Source of the DNA: PALSA-1353 sp050014015
Lineage (GTDB): Bacteria; Planctomycetota; Phycisphaerae; Tepidisphaerales; Tepidisphaeraceae
Assembly: GCA_050014015.1 (NCBI GenBank)
Contig: JBEKEC010000013.1
Location: 1-64,000, forward strand
Length of the DNA stretch: 64,000 bases
Reading direction: 5' to 3'
Position 1 is the stretch's first letter. The number at the start of each line of letters is the position of its first letter. A program made the translations under genes and the position numbers. Positions 45,108-52,255 of the stretch are shown here, in pieces. The notes beneath the pieces are model-generated. The model did no database searches, was not told the DNA's origin, and saw only the letters and a list, made by a program, of their open reading frames with translations.

Positions 45108-45212
45108 ATGTTCATCTATCGCATCATGTCGCGGTTTCCTACGATATTCGGCATTGCCGCATGGATTCTGATTATGATTGCAGCAATGCGGATCATCGCA
45201 GCACAACGCTAG
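45108..45212 (+). CDS. 34-residue single-helix membrane peptide
   Basis: GAGAGG lies 6 bases before the ATG. The product MFIYRIMSRFPTIFGIAAWI continues LIMIAAMRIIAAQR: one membrane helix with basic ends. Such peptides in phages include holin-like or superinfection-exclusion proteins, but no family is assigned. Confidence 0.45.
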   Translation: MFIYRIMSRFPTIFGIAAWILIMIAAMRIIAAQR

Positions 45213-45292
45213 ACAATCTATAATCGTCGTTTGACTAATCTCACTTCGTATTGCATGTTTAATCCCGACTCAATCAAATCGGAGGGATTAAC

Positions 45293-45613
45293 ATGCGAGT
45301 CAGAGTCAATAGCATCTATACATATCGGCCGGTCGTATTAGATCAAATCAATCCGCCCCATGGCGTTCAAGCCGGCTTGCTCAAACCGGGCGATCAAGTT
45401 CGCGTCGTCAATCTGCCCGGCTGCCCGAAAGCCGGCACGATGGGGCACTGCCACATTCAATCGGTGGATGGCAAGGAATTTCTCGGCCTTGTCGTGTGCA
45501 ACAGCCTACAGCCGAACCCCCGCAGTGCCCGGCGTAGAGAACGCGATCAAGTCTTGCGGGATTTGGGATTGACGAAGGTTCGCGGAGCACTGGGCGGAAC
45601 GTATTGGGAATGA
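45293..45613 (+). CDS. Hypothetical protein of the rightward operon
   Basis: 106 residues with CGGAGGGA upstream. The middle segment LLKPGDQVRVVNLPGCPKAG, TMGHCHIQ has the look of a small SH3-like beta barrel. The C-terminus is charged (RRRERDQVLRDLGLTKVRG). Not recognised. Confidence 0.6.
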   Translation: MRVRVNSIYTYRPVVLDQINPPHGVQAGLLKPGDQVRVVNLPGCPKAGTMGHCHIQSVDGKEFLGLVVCNSLQPNPRSARRRERDQVLRDLGLTKVRGALGGTYWE

Positions 45614-45639
45614 CTCAATCCTCAATTGGAGCGGGGAAA

Positions 45640-45921
45640 ATGACACGCAAACATTTCAAAGCAATTGCAGCCGACATTTCGATGGTCCGTGACCGTCTGA
45701 ACGATGAGCGGAAAAACGGCCGCACTCTTGCACCGGATCAAGTGCTAGATGCCTTGGCCAGTGAACTGGCCCGGACCTTGCACGGGTTCAATGCCAATTT
45801 CAACCAGGGCCGTTTCCTTGCGGCCTGTGGTGTCAGCGATTCGCCGGCTGCCGTAGTCGGCGAGTACGGCGGCATGACCGGCACAATGTTGACGCACCAC
45901 AAGGCGACATGGGCACGGTAA
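45640..45921 (+). CDS. Hypothetical small protein
   Basis: 93 residues from MTRKHFKAIAADISMVRDRL, chosen for GGAGCGGGG upstream; an ATG at 45610 overlapping the previous stop would add ten residues. Helical, with ASELARTLHGFNANFNQGRF, a pattern seen in many small phage and plasmid proteins without known function. Confidence 0.6.
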   Translation: MTRKHFKAIAADISMVRDRLNDERKNGRTLAPDQVLDALASELARTLHGFNANFNQGRFLAACGVSDSPAAVVGEYGGMTGTMLTHHKATWAR

Positions 45922-45939
45922 TTCAATGGAGGGCCGAAC

Positions 45940-46518
45940 ATGGAATTCTCAGTGATTTATAGCGTCGATGTCCCCCGCGATGTCTCAATCGTCCAGTATC
46001 AACCGCCCCGGTCGCAACTGCGCAACCACTGGCAATTGACGGAAGGCGATGAATCCTATGAGTACGGTTATCTCGACGGGGACTGGGCAAAGGGGAAACA
46101 TCGCAAGTACGTTGCGGCGCTGCCGGCCGCACATTTCGTGCAGTTTCTGGAATCTCAGTCATTCACCGGATCGCTGGAAAACACCATGGGAATGATCGGT
46201 GCCCCCGGTGCCCCCGGTGCCCCCGGTGCCGAGCCGTTCTACGCGATGATGCCGGCGTTTGCACTCAACGGCGACGATCCACAGGCGATCCAATCGGCCT
46301 ACTTTTGCCCGCTGGCGACACGGGAAGAAATCATCCGGTTCATTGCGTCGCAAGGCGTCGATGTTCCGCAAGCGTTAAGCGACATGCCGGGGCAATTGCG
46401 ACTGTGGGAATCCGATGAGGCGGCGGAGCGGAACGACTGGCGTCGGATTGAAACGGCCATCAAGGCGTCACTGGAGCAATGGATCGCTGACGGTTGCGAT
46501 TTGGACGTGTTGAACTAG
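45940..46518 (+). CDS. Hypothetical protein with collagen-like triplet run
   Basis: 192 residues, GGAGGG before the ATG. A 9-bp tandem repeat (about 46198-46230) encodes GAPGAPGAPGA in the middle, separating two folded-looking parts (VAALPAAHFVQFLESQSF and LATREEIIRFIASQGVDVPQ). Repeat number could vary by slippage. Not recognised. Confidence 0.6.
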   Translation: MEFSVIYSVDVPRDVSIVQYQPPRSQLRNHWQLTEGDESYEYGYLDGDWAKGKHRKYVAALPAAHFVQFLESQSFTGSLENTMGMIGAPGAPGAPGAEPFYAMMPAFALNGDDPQAIQSAYFCPLATREEIIRFIASQGVDVPQALSDMPGQLRLWESDEAAERNDWRRIETAIKASLEQWIADGCDLDVLN

Positions 46519-46532
46519 CTGGAGGGTCGAAC

Positions 46533-46715
46533 ATGGCGGCGAAACAGATTGAGCGGGTCACGATTCAAACGGCCGGCGGCAATACGCTGGAGTTGTTTTA
46601 CAACCCGGAGAACAACCTGCTGGTGGTGGATTTGATCGCGGCGAATGAATGCGGCGGCAATGAAGTGGTGCGGATGAAGCTGGACGAGACGCGGATGTTG
46701 TCTCACTGCAAATGA
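46533..46715 (+). CDS. 60-residue hypothetical protein
   Basis: CTGGAGGGTCGAAC precedes the ATG at 46533, the same spacing and sequence style as the gene upstream. The product MAAKQIERVTIQTAGGNTLE, LFYNPENNLLVVDLIAANEC is a compact beta protein. Not recognised. Confidence 0.6.
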   Translation: MAAKQIERVTIQTAGGNTLELFYNPENNLLVVDLIAANECGGNEVVRMKLDETRMLSHCK

Positions 46716-46768
46716 CCGCTTGACGATGCCGGGGTTCGCGGCCCGGCTTCACTCGAATTGGAGGCACA

Positions 46769-46948
46769 ATGACCACTGTCACTCTCAACGACAAAGAGCT
46801 TGCAACAATTCTGGCCGCACTACGGGCATATCAAGATTCGGAACGGATGGATGATCCGATCATCGCGGAGATTCTTGCCGAAGGTCAATTGACGGATGAA
46901 GAGATTGACGACCTGTGCGAGCGGATCAATTTCGGGGATGAACCATGA
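46769..46948 (+). CDS. 59-residue acidic hypothetical protein
   Basis: TTGGAGG lies 7 bases before the ATG at 46769, and the TGA overlaps the next ATG (ATGA). The product MTTVTLNDKELATILAALRA continues into an acidic helix (LTDEEIDDLCERINFGDEP). Acidic small proteins in phage early operons are often host-protein inhibitors or DNA mimics; this is a guess. Confidence 0.65.
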   Translation: MTTVTLNDKELATILAALRAYQDSERMDDPIIAEILAEGQLTDEEIDDLCERINFGDEP

Positions 46949-47325
46949 GCGCTCCACAAGCCGCATCGCGTTTTGATCCAGGCAAGCGATATGCCGATCT
47001 TGTGCGGGAAATCCGTCAGTACAAAGCCTTGGCGTCGGCGGTAAGTCTGTCTGTCACCGGGTACGAAACGATCCGGGTGAATGGCTCCAACCTGTACAGC
47101 ACGGAGGGCCGCTACGTTTCGCGTCCACTTATTCCGGGCACGCCCTGTTACCGACACGCCAAGGCGATGAAGGATCGCTTCACGCGGCAAGCCGCGAAGC
47201 TGCAAAAGCAATTGGCGGCGTTAGGGCCGAATCCCCATGATACTTTTAAGCCGTTACCGGCAGACAAATGCGAGGCTCGGATTCGCCAGCAATACGATCC
47301 GGCCTGGACGCCGCAGATGTTCTGA
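46945..47325 (+). CDS. Hypothetical basic protein, last gene of the rightward operon
   Basis: 126 residues overlapping the preceding gene by 4 bases. Basic and helical (YADLVREIRQYKALASAVSL, AMKDRFTRQAAKLQKQLAAL). The following terminator closes the operon. Not recognised. Confidence 0.6.
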   Translation: MSAPQAASRFDPGKRYADLVREIRQYKALASAVSLSVTGYETIRVNGSNLYSTEGRYVSRPLIPGTPCYRHAKAMKDRFTRQAAKLQKQLAALGPNPHDTFKPLPADKCEARIRQQYDPAWTPQMF

Positions 47326-47389
47326 GCCGCGTTGCGAGCCGGCGCCGAGCGTATAATCTGATAGCGCTCTCATGGCGCGATCCTTCATG

Positions 47390-47431
47390 CCCCGCGGCTT
47401 TGATTGATTGGTTGGCCGCGGGGTTTTTGTT
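47390..47431 (+). terminator. Rho-independent terminator
   Basis: CCCCGCGGC (47390-47398) pairs perfectly with GCCGCGGGG (47415-47423) around a 16-base loop and is followed by TTTTTGTTT. It ends the rightward operon 65 bases after its last gene. Confidence 0.85.
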
Positions 47432-47862
47432 TGCGGGGCGCTCCACTATTTGCCATCCAACCGTACCCGCGCTATTTGCACAGAAATGCCATTGCTCACA
47501 GAATGCCCGCCAGGGCCTCTCCGTGCGATTCTAGCGAGAGGTAGCGGCGACGCATACCGAAGCCGGGGGACAGGCCGCGGAATGCGCTGCAAGGGGCGCT
47601 CTGGCGCTGGAATCGGCTGGCCGGACGGACTTGAAACGAGCCTTCATCGACGGCCGAATGACGTTACTGTGGGCGATCCCCGAAACCGCCTCTATTCCGA
47701 ACAAAACCCCAAAGCGTACCGGACACGATTTTGGCGAAAATGGACCCGACTACGCTCGGACTACGCTCGTCAATTTGTTTTTTGATTCGGTATGAGGTAT
47801 GTTCAGTCCAGCGTACAAATCTCAAATGTGTTCCACGACACGAGTTGCGAGCTTAGGAATCA
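47432..47862. other. Right-end region of the element without recognised genes
   Basis: About 430 bases between the terminator and the right core. It holds the right arm-like repeats (47749-47769). A 125-codon frame through it has no ribosome site and shadow-like composition. Confidence 0.5.
47749..47769. repeat. Right pair of arm-like repeats
   Basis: ACTACGCTCG at 47749-47758 and 47760-47769 (11-base period), 93 bases inside the right core. The left pair lies 89 bases inside the left core in the same orientation. Confidence 0.65.
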
Positions 47863-47905
47863 GATCGACAGTCCGGTACTCTATCCAATTGAGCTACGCG
47901 CCCGA
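47863..47905. repeat. Right attachment core (43-bp direct repeat; orphan 5' part of tRNA-Asp)
   Basis: Identical to 27777-27819. The tRNA is incomplete here: bases to the left are element sequence and no 3' half follows, so a transcript would contain only the 5' half of tRNA-Asp. Confidence 0.93.
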
Positions 47906-47944
47906 GCGTTCCGGGGCCTTGGCATGACGCCCCTGTGGTTTGTA

Positions 47945-47972
47945 AATCTATTTAGACGCCGGTGGAAGTCAA
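47945..47972 (-). promoter_or_regulatory. Candidate original tRNA-Asp promoter, now orphaned
   Basis: On the minus strand TTGACT is followed after 16 bases by TAGATT, pointing at the orphan 5' tRNA fragment about 35 bases downstream of the predicted start. It is in host DNA outside the element. Confidence 0.5.
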
Positions 47973-47977
47973 GCCGG

Positions 47978-47983
47978 TATAAT
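47978..47983 (+). promoter_or_regulatory. Candidate -10 box for the RNase HII-like gene (leaderless start)
   Basis: A perfect TATAAT ends 8 bases before the ATG at 47992. No good -35 box is visible, so this is tentative. Confidence 0.4.
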
Positions 47984-47991
47984 CCGCGCGC

Positions 47992-48963
47992 ATGATCTTG
48001 GCAGGGATTGACGAGGCGGGATATGGGCCGCTGCTGGGCCCGCTGGTGGTTGGATGCTGCGCGTTTGACCTGGGTCCGATGGACGGCCGGCAGGCGATTC
48101 CGTGCCTGTGGAAGCGGCTGGCGAGGCTGGTGAGCAAAAACCGGCTGGCTTCGGGCCGAAAACTGCACGTCAACGACAGCAAGCTGGTTTATTCCACGGC
48201 GACGGGGTTGAAGGAACTGGAGCGATCCGTCCTTGCGGTGCTTTGTACTTATGGGGAAATGCCGGGCGACCTGACCGCCCTGCTGCAACGAACGAGCCAG
48301 GACGTGTTGGCGGAGTTGCCGGCGTATCCGTGGTATCAACCGGCCGACAACGAGATTTTCCCGATCGAGCAGGAAGCGCTGCCGATCCAGCTTTTCGCCA
48401 ACGCCCTGCGGGCGGAGATGAATCGCTCGCAAACGCGCTGCGTCCATCTGGCGGCGCGGGTGGTGCTGGAACGCCGGCTCAATCAGCTTTTCAACGCGAC
48501 GCGCAACAAGGCATCCGTCCTTTTTTCCACCAGCGCGATTCATCTGGACTATCTGCTGAGAACCTACGGGTCTGAACCGATGACCATTTTCTGCGATCGC
48601 CAGGGCGGCCGCGAGCATTACGGCTCGCTGCTGCGGCTCATGTTCGACGAGTGGTCTCTGGAAGTGCTGCAGGAACAGGATGGACATGCCTATTATCGCC
48701 TGCACAAGGGATCGAACAGCGTCAGGATCATCTTCCGCGAAAGAGCCGAGACGCAGTGCATGGCCGTGGCGTTGGCGTCGATGCTGAGCAAATATCTCCG
48801 CGAAGCGCTGATGCGGCGATTCAACGCGTTCTGGACGAGCCACATGCCGCAGGTGGTCCCCACGGCGGGATATTACAGCGACGGGACAAGATTTTTGCGC
48901 GACATCGACCGGACACGCCGGGAGTTGGGGATTGCCGATGAGCAGTTGATACGGAGCAGGTGA
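47992..48963 (+). CDS. RNase HII-like protein with a long insert
   Basis: 323 residues. The N-terminus ILAGIDEAGYGPLLGPLVVG matches the RNase HII active-site block (GIDEAGRGPLAGPVV), keeping the Asp-Glu pair. VNDSKLVY corresponds to the DSK motif, and MTIFCDRQGGREHY supplies a third Asp. RAETQCMAVALASMLSKYLR resembles the family's 'aAsilAKv.RD' helix. Relative to RNase HII (about 200 residues) there is an insert of roughly 100 residues. The G-to-Y change in GIDEAGYG and the insert suggest a divergent subfamily whose substrate may not be RNA-DNA hybrids. Confidence 0.7.
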   Translation: MILAGIDEAGYGPLLGPLVVGCCAFDLGPMDGRQAIPCLWKRLARLVSKNRLASGRKLHVNDSKLVYSTATGLKELERSVLAVLCTYGEMPGDLTALLQRTSQDVLAELPAYPWYQPADNEIFPIEQEALPIQLFANALRAEMNRSQTRCVHLAARVVLERRLNQLFNATRNKASVLFSTSAIHLDYLLRTYGSEPMTIFCDRQGGREHYGSLLRLMFDEWSLEVLQEQDGHAYYRLHKGSNSVRIIFRERAETQCMAVALASMLSKYLREALMRRFNAFWTSHMPQVVPTAGYYSDGTRFLRDIDRTRRELGIADEQLIRSR

Positions 48964-48964
48964 A

Positions 48965-49083
48965 TCGGAAACTCGAAATTCGAATGACGAATCAAATTCG
49001 AAATTCGAAATTCGAAACCAAGGCGTTTCGAGTTTCAACCTTCGAGTTTGATTCGAATTTCGAGTTTCGAATTTCGAATTTCC
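48965..49083. repeat. Cluster of short AATTCGAA-type palindromic repeats
   Basis: The 120 bases after the RNase HII-like gene contain about ten overlapping copies of AAATTCGAA or its complement TTCGAATTT. The left half is mostly in one orientation and the right half in the other, so the whole can fold into a long imperfect hairpin between convergent genes. Confidence 0.75.
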
Positions 49084-49092
49084 TCGGTCCGG

Positions 49093-49536
49093 TCACGTGA
49101 ATTGCGACGCTACGCTGACGTAGCGCATGCGGGTTTCATATAACGCTGTGTCGAGGAGCGATTTTTCCTCCGGGGTCAGGTTTCCGCGGGTTTTTTCTTC
49201 CAGGACGCCGAGGATGTCGATCTGGTGCTTGGCCATGTCCAGGTTGACGTTGGGCTCGGACCCCCGGGTGGTGAGATCGCCGAGATAATAGAGAACCTGA
49301 GTGAGGATGGATTGGACGAGGGTGGGGAAGCTGGCCGGGGGCAATTCGCCGCGGGCGCGGCCGGGCGCGGGGGCGGACCGCGGCGATGACGGGCCCGCGC
49401 CGGGAGCGGCGGAAGGCGCGGCGGCCGCGGATTCCCTGGCTTTGCGGGCTTCCTCCTCGACCAGACGTTTCTTTTCTTCCTGCGCTTGACGCTTCCAATC
49501 GGTATCTATGTGAATGGAGGGTTTTTCTTCGGCCAT
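49093..49536 (-). CDS. DUF1844 family protein
   Basis: 147 residues from MAEEKPSIHIDTDWKRQAQE at 49536, chosen for AGGAG 7 bases upstream. A Lys/Glu helix and Ala/Pro linker lead to the conserved DUF1844 block: FPTLVQSILTQVLYYLGDL, NVNLDMAKHQIDILGVLEEK, NLTPEEKSLLDTALYETRM. The family is widespread in Planctomycetes and Acidobacteria; function unknown. Confidence 0.88.
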   Translation of the reverse strand: MAEEKPSIHIDTDWKRQAQEEKKRLVEEEARKARESAAAAPSAAPGAGPSSPRSAPAPGRARGELPPASFPTLVQSILTQVLYYLGDLTTRGSEPNVNLDMAKHQIDILGVLEEKTRGNLTPEEKSLLDTALYETRMRYVSVASQFT

Positions 49537-49638
49537 GCCAGACTCCTGTTCGTTGCTATAACTTAGGGTATCGCATCGGGGTTCCGCAATGGCAAGACCG
49601 AGGCGGGCTTGCCAATTCTTCCGGGACCAAAGCCGATT

Positions 49639-49780
49639 GAACCGCCAAGCCGCCAAGATCGCCAAGAATAATCAAAGAATATCAAGGTTTGGACCTAAAC
49701 GATGTGTGTTGAACACTGCACTTTCAAAGCTCTCAAAATTCAACTGTGATTTCTTGGCGATCTTGGCGGCTTGGCGGTTC
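49639..49780. repeat. 30-bp perfect inverted repeat (CGCCAAG type)
   Basis: Arms at 49639-49668 and 49751-49780 are exact reverse complements, each built from CGCCAAG units, around an 82-base centre. The structure sits between divergent genes. It is too long for a terminator and lacks a T run, and may be a mobile miniature element. Confidence 0.85.
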
Positions 49781-49898
49781 GATCTCTGCTCTCCCGAAAA
49801 TATTGGCAGACCCGATCGAGGGGAACGAGTTGCTAGGGTTGTACTGCCGTTGGCATCGTCGTTACAATTATTTGCGTCATTTGGGAACGGGAAACGAC

Positions 49899-50573
49899 AT
49901 GCCAATCAACGTTCAATGCAGTTGCGGCAAACGGATGGGACTGAGCGATGCGCTGGCGGGGAAGATGATCAAATGTCCCGCATGCGGGGACGCGATCCAC
50001 GTCCCGGCCGCGGCTGGGCCGGCGGCGGGAAAGAAGCCCGCCGCCAAACCCGGCGGCCCGGCCGTCTACGTCTCCAAAGGCAAGATCGTCGCGTTGGTGT
50101 CGCTGGTCATCGTGTTCATCCTGGGCATCATGTTCTACAGGGGCCCGGTGCGCGTGTGGCACCAATGGGAAGACGTTGGGCCCAAAGCCCAGGCCGATGT
50201 GACGGATGTCCTCACCTTCGGACTTCAAGCCTACCTGTCCGAAAATGGAATGTATAACCCGGCGTCTCCCCACGCCGGCCCGTCGGTCGACAGTGTGTCG
50301 TTTTTCCGGCCCACGCTGGTCATGAGCATGCCCGAGAAGGTGGCGTTCTTCGGCAAGAGCAACCAGGGCGATTTCAAAGGATATTACCACCCAGCCAGCG
50401 GAGAAATCGAAGCGGACGTCGCCTACGGCGGCATTTCCTTCGCGGGGGCGGTGGATCTCGCCCGAGCCACGGGCAAATTCCACATGACCGGCCGAATGGC
50501 CAACGGCTTTCCCCAGGCCGAAGTCAACGGAACGCCGATCAAGATCGTCTGGCCGGAGAAGGACAAGGAGTAG
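49899..50573 (+). CDS. Zinc-ribbon membrane protein
   Basis: 224 residues from MPINVQCSCGKRMGLSDALA at 49899. Two CxC/CxxC pairs (CSCGKRM, IKCPACGDAIHVP) form an N-terminal zinc ribbon, as in many planctomycete proteins. A Gly/Ala/Pro linker and one membrane helix (IVALVSLVIVFILGIMFY) follow, then a periplasmic domain (ENGMYNPASPHAGPSVDSVS, FKGYYHPASGEIEADVAYGG). Function unknown. Confidence 0.75.
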   Translation: MPINVQCSCGKRMGLSDALAGKMIKCPACGDAIHVPAAAGPAAGKKPAAKPGGPAVYVSKGKIVALVSLVIVFILGIMFYRGPVRVWHQWEDVGPKAQADVTDVLTFGLQAYLSENGMYNPASPHAGPSVDSVSFFRPTLVMSMPEKVAFFGKSNQGDFKGYYHPASGEIEADVAYGGISFAGAVDLARATGKFHMTGRMANGFPQAEVNGTPIKIVWPEKDKE

Positions 50574-50592
50574 TGATGGGGTGTTCGTCGTA

Positions 50593-50655
50593 AAGGGGAC
50601 ATTCAAGATTTCGTTGTTCTCGGGTCGCAGAGCGGGAAATCTTGAATGTCCCCTT
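50593..50655. repeat. 20-bp perfect inverted repeat (AAGGGGACATTC type)
   Basis: 50593-50612 and 50636-50655 are exact reverse complements around a 23-base loop. Short sequences of this AAGGGGACA type resemble REP elements served by IS200-like (RAYT) transposases in many bacteria. No such transposase is in the window. Confidence 0.8.
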
Positions 50656-50672
50656 AACCGGGTCTTTGGTTT

Positions 50673-51164
50673 ATGGCATCGGAGATTACAAAACTCTGGA
50701 CACTGCAAGAGCCATTGTTTTCATTAACATCCGGTACGGTGGACCACTCGAAGTCAGCCTTTTATAACGATCTTGGATTGGTACCCCAAGCGTATAGAAG
50801 GCTTTGGGACATGATCGGCGAGCCAAGGGGCCAAGTCCTTTGGTGCTACACAGTTGACGACCTTCCCCGTACAGGCATAAGTAAACGAAAATGGTCACTG
50901 GCTGTTCCGGAAGACCAAGTCATCTGTCGCATTAACGACTGCGCGTGGAATATTATCATTGAGATGACGGATGTTTTTTATGCGGCTCCCGGTGATGTTA
51001 TTACCCCGCAGCTAGAACGACCACCAGAAAGCGGGGACTGGTGGGATAAGGTTATCAACCGCGACGTAAAAGCCCATCGCTATATTTCAGCACTGATACG
51101 TCACCCGGTTCCTGAAACTTGGGTGGTCGAGTCGGGCGATTGGCGAGTAAGGTCAGTCAGCTAA
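50673..51164 (+). CDS. Hypothetical protein
   Basis: 163 residues, no motif recognised. The composition is that of a soluble alpha/beta protein (RLWDMIGEPRGQVLWCYTVD, VPEDQVICRINDCAWNIIIE). It directly follows the 20-bp inverted repeat and no strong ribosome site is visible, so expression from this start is not certain. Confidence 0.5.
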   Translation: MASEITKLWTLQEPLFSLTSGTVDHSKSAFYNDLGLVPQAYRRLWDMIGEPRGQVLWCYTVDDLPRTGISKRKWSLAVPEDQVICRINDCAWNIIIEMTDVFYAAPGDVITPQLERPPESGDWWDKVINRDVKAHRYISALIRHPVPETWVVESGDWRVRSVS

Positions 51165-51260
51165 GGTGTTGCTGAGATTGGGACACTCCCGCCTGCCGTA
51201 AGGGCCGCGTTTTCCTTGACGGGTCCGGCTTGGCGATATAGCTTCGCCGGCCTCATTGAA

Positions 51261-52238
51261 ATGAGCACGTTGCGTCAGCCTGCCATCTCGGTCGCCTTGT
51301 GTACTTACAACGGCGGCGCGTTTTTGCCTGAACAATTGCGGAGCCTGGCCGAGCAAACGGTTTTGCCGGGCGAGTTGGTGGTGTTTGATGATGGATCGAC
51401 GGATCAAACGATTGAGACGTTGCGACGGTTTGCCCAGGGCAATCCGGGGTTTGAGGTGAGAATCGAGGTGAACGATTCGAGGCTGGGGCCGGCGGCGAAT
51501 TTTGAACGGGCGATCCGGGCTTGCCGGGGGGAGATCATTGCACTTTGCGATCAGGATGACCAGTGGATGCCGGAGAAGCTTCAGACGATCGGGGGAGAGT
51601 TCGCGAGGAACCCGGAGTTGGGATTGGTCTTCAGCGATGCGGAGATTTGTGATGAGGGGCACCAATCGCTGGGATACCGGCTGTGGCAGAGCGTGGGACT
51701 GGTGGGGAATCTGCGACGGAAGTTGGACCGGGGGCGTGCGTTCGAAGTGATCCTGCGTCAGAACGTGGTGACCGGGGCGACGATGGCATTCGCGGCGAGG
51801 CTGCGAGAGTTGGTATTGCCGATCGATCCGCTGTGGATGCACGATGGATGGATCGCGCTGCTGATCGCGGCGGTGGCGCCGGTGTCGGCGATCCCGCGTC
51901 CGCTGGTGCGGTATCGGCAGCATGCGGGCCAATCCATCGGAGCGATGAGGCGTTCGCTGTATCAGCAATATCTGAACGCGAAGAAGATGGATGGGCCGTG
52001 GTTCGGCAGGCAGGCGGACCTTTACGACGCGGCGCGGCGGCGGCTGTCGGAGGCGAGCGGGGTGCGGCCGGGGGCGATCGAGCTTTTGGGGCAGAAGGTG
52101 CGGCATTTTCGCCGGCGGTCGGCGATCCATCGCCGCGGGGTAACGCGGATTTTGCCGAGCACGATCGAATTCGTTACCTTGCGGTATCGCCGCTTTTCAC
52201 TGGGTTGGAAGAGTTTCGCCCAGGATTTGTTTCTCTGA
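51261..52238 (+). CDS. Family 2 glycosyltransferase
   Basis: 325 residues from MSTLRQPAISVALCTYNGGA at 51261. GT2 landmarks are present: VALCTYNGG, LVVFDDGSTDQT, ALCDQDDQWMPEKL (the metal-binding DxD equivalent), and a C-terminal HDGWIALLIAA. The pattern is closest to rhamnosyl- and galactosyl-transferases of O-antigen loci. It precedes the ABC exporter genes on the same strand, so it probably builds the exported glycan. Confidence 0.9.
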   Translation: MSTLRQPAISVALCTYNGGAFLPEQLRSLAEQTVLPGELVVFDDGSTDQTIETLRRFAQGNPGFEVRIEVNDSRLGPAANFERAIRACRGEIIALCDQDDQWMPEKLQTIGGEFARNPELGLVFSDAEICDEGHQSLGYRLWQSVGLVGNLRRKLDRGRAFEVILRQNVVTGATMAFAARLRELVLPIDPLWMHDGWIALLIAAVAPVSAIPRPLVRYRQHAGQSIGAMRRSLYQQYLNAKKMDGPWFGRQADLYDAARRRLSEASGVRPGAIELLGQKVRHFRRRSAIHRRGVTRILPSTIEFVTLRYRRFSLGWKSFAQDLFL

Positions 52239-52255
52239 TTAAAAAGGCGATTGCC

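Noticed and set aside
47352..47357. TATAAT just after the last gene of the rightward operon as a promoter
   Set aside because: Only a 14-base spacer to a weak TTGCGA, and the strong terminator follows 33 bases later with no gene in between.
51683..52255. N-terminal extension of the Wzm permease frame
   Set aside because: This part overlaps the GT2 gene in another phase and is not protein-like. The permease starts at 52256 with a ribosome site.
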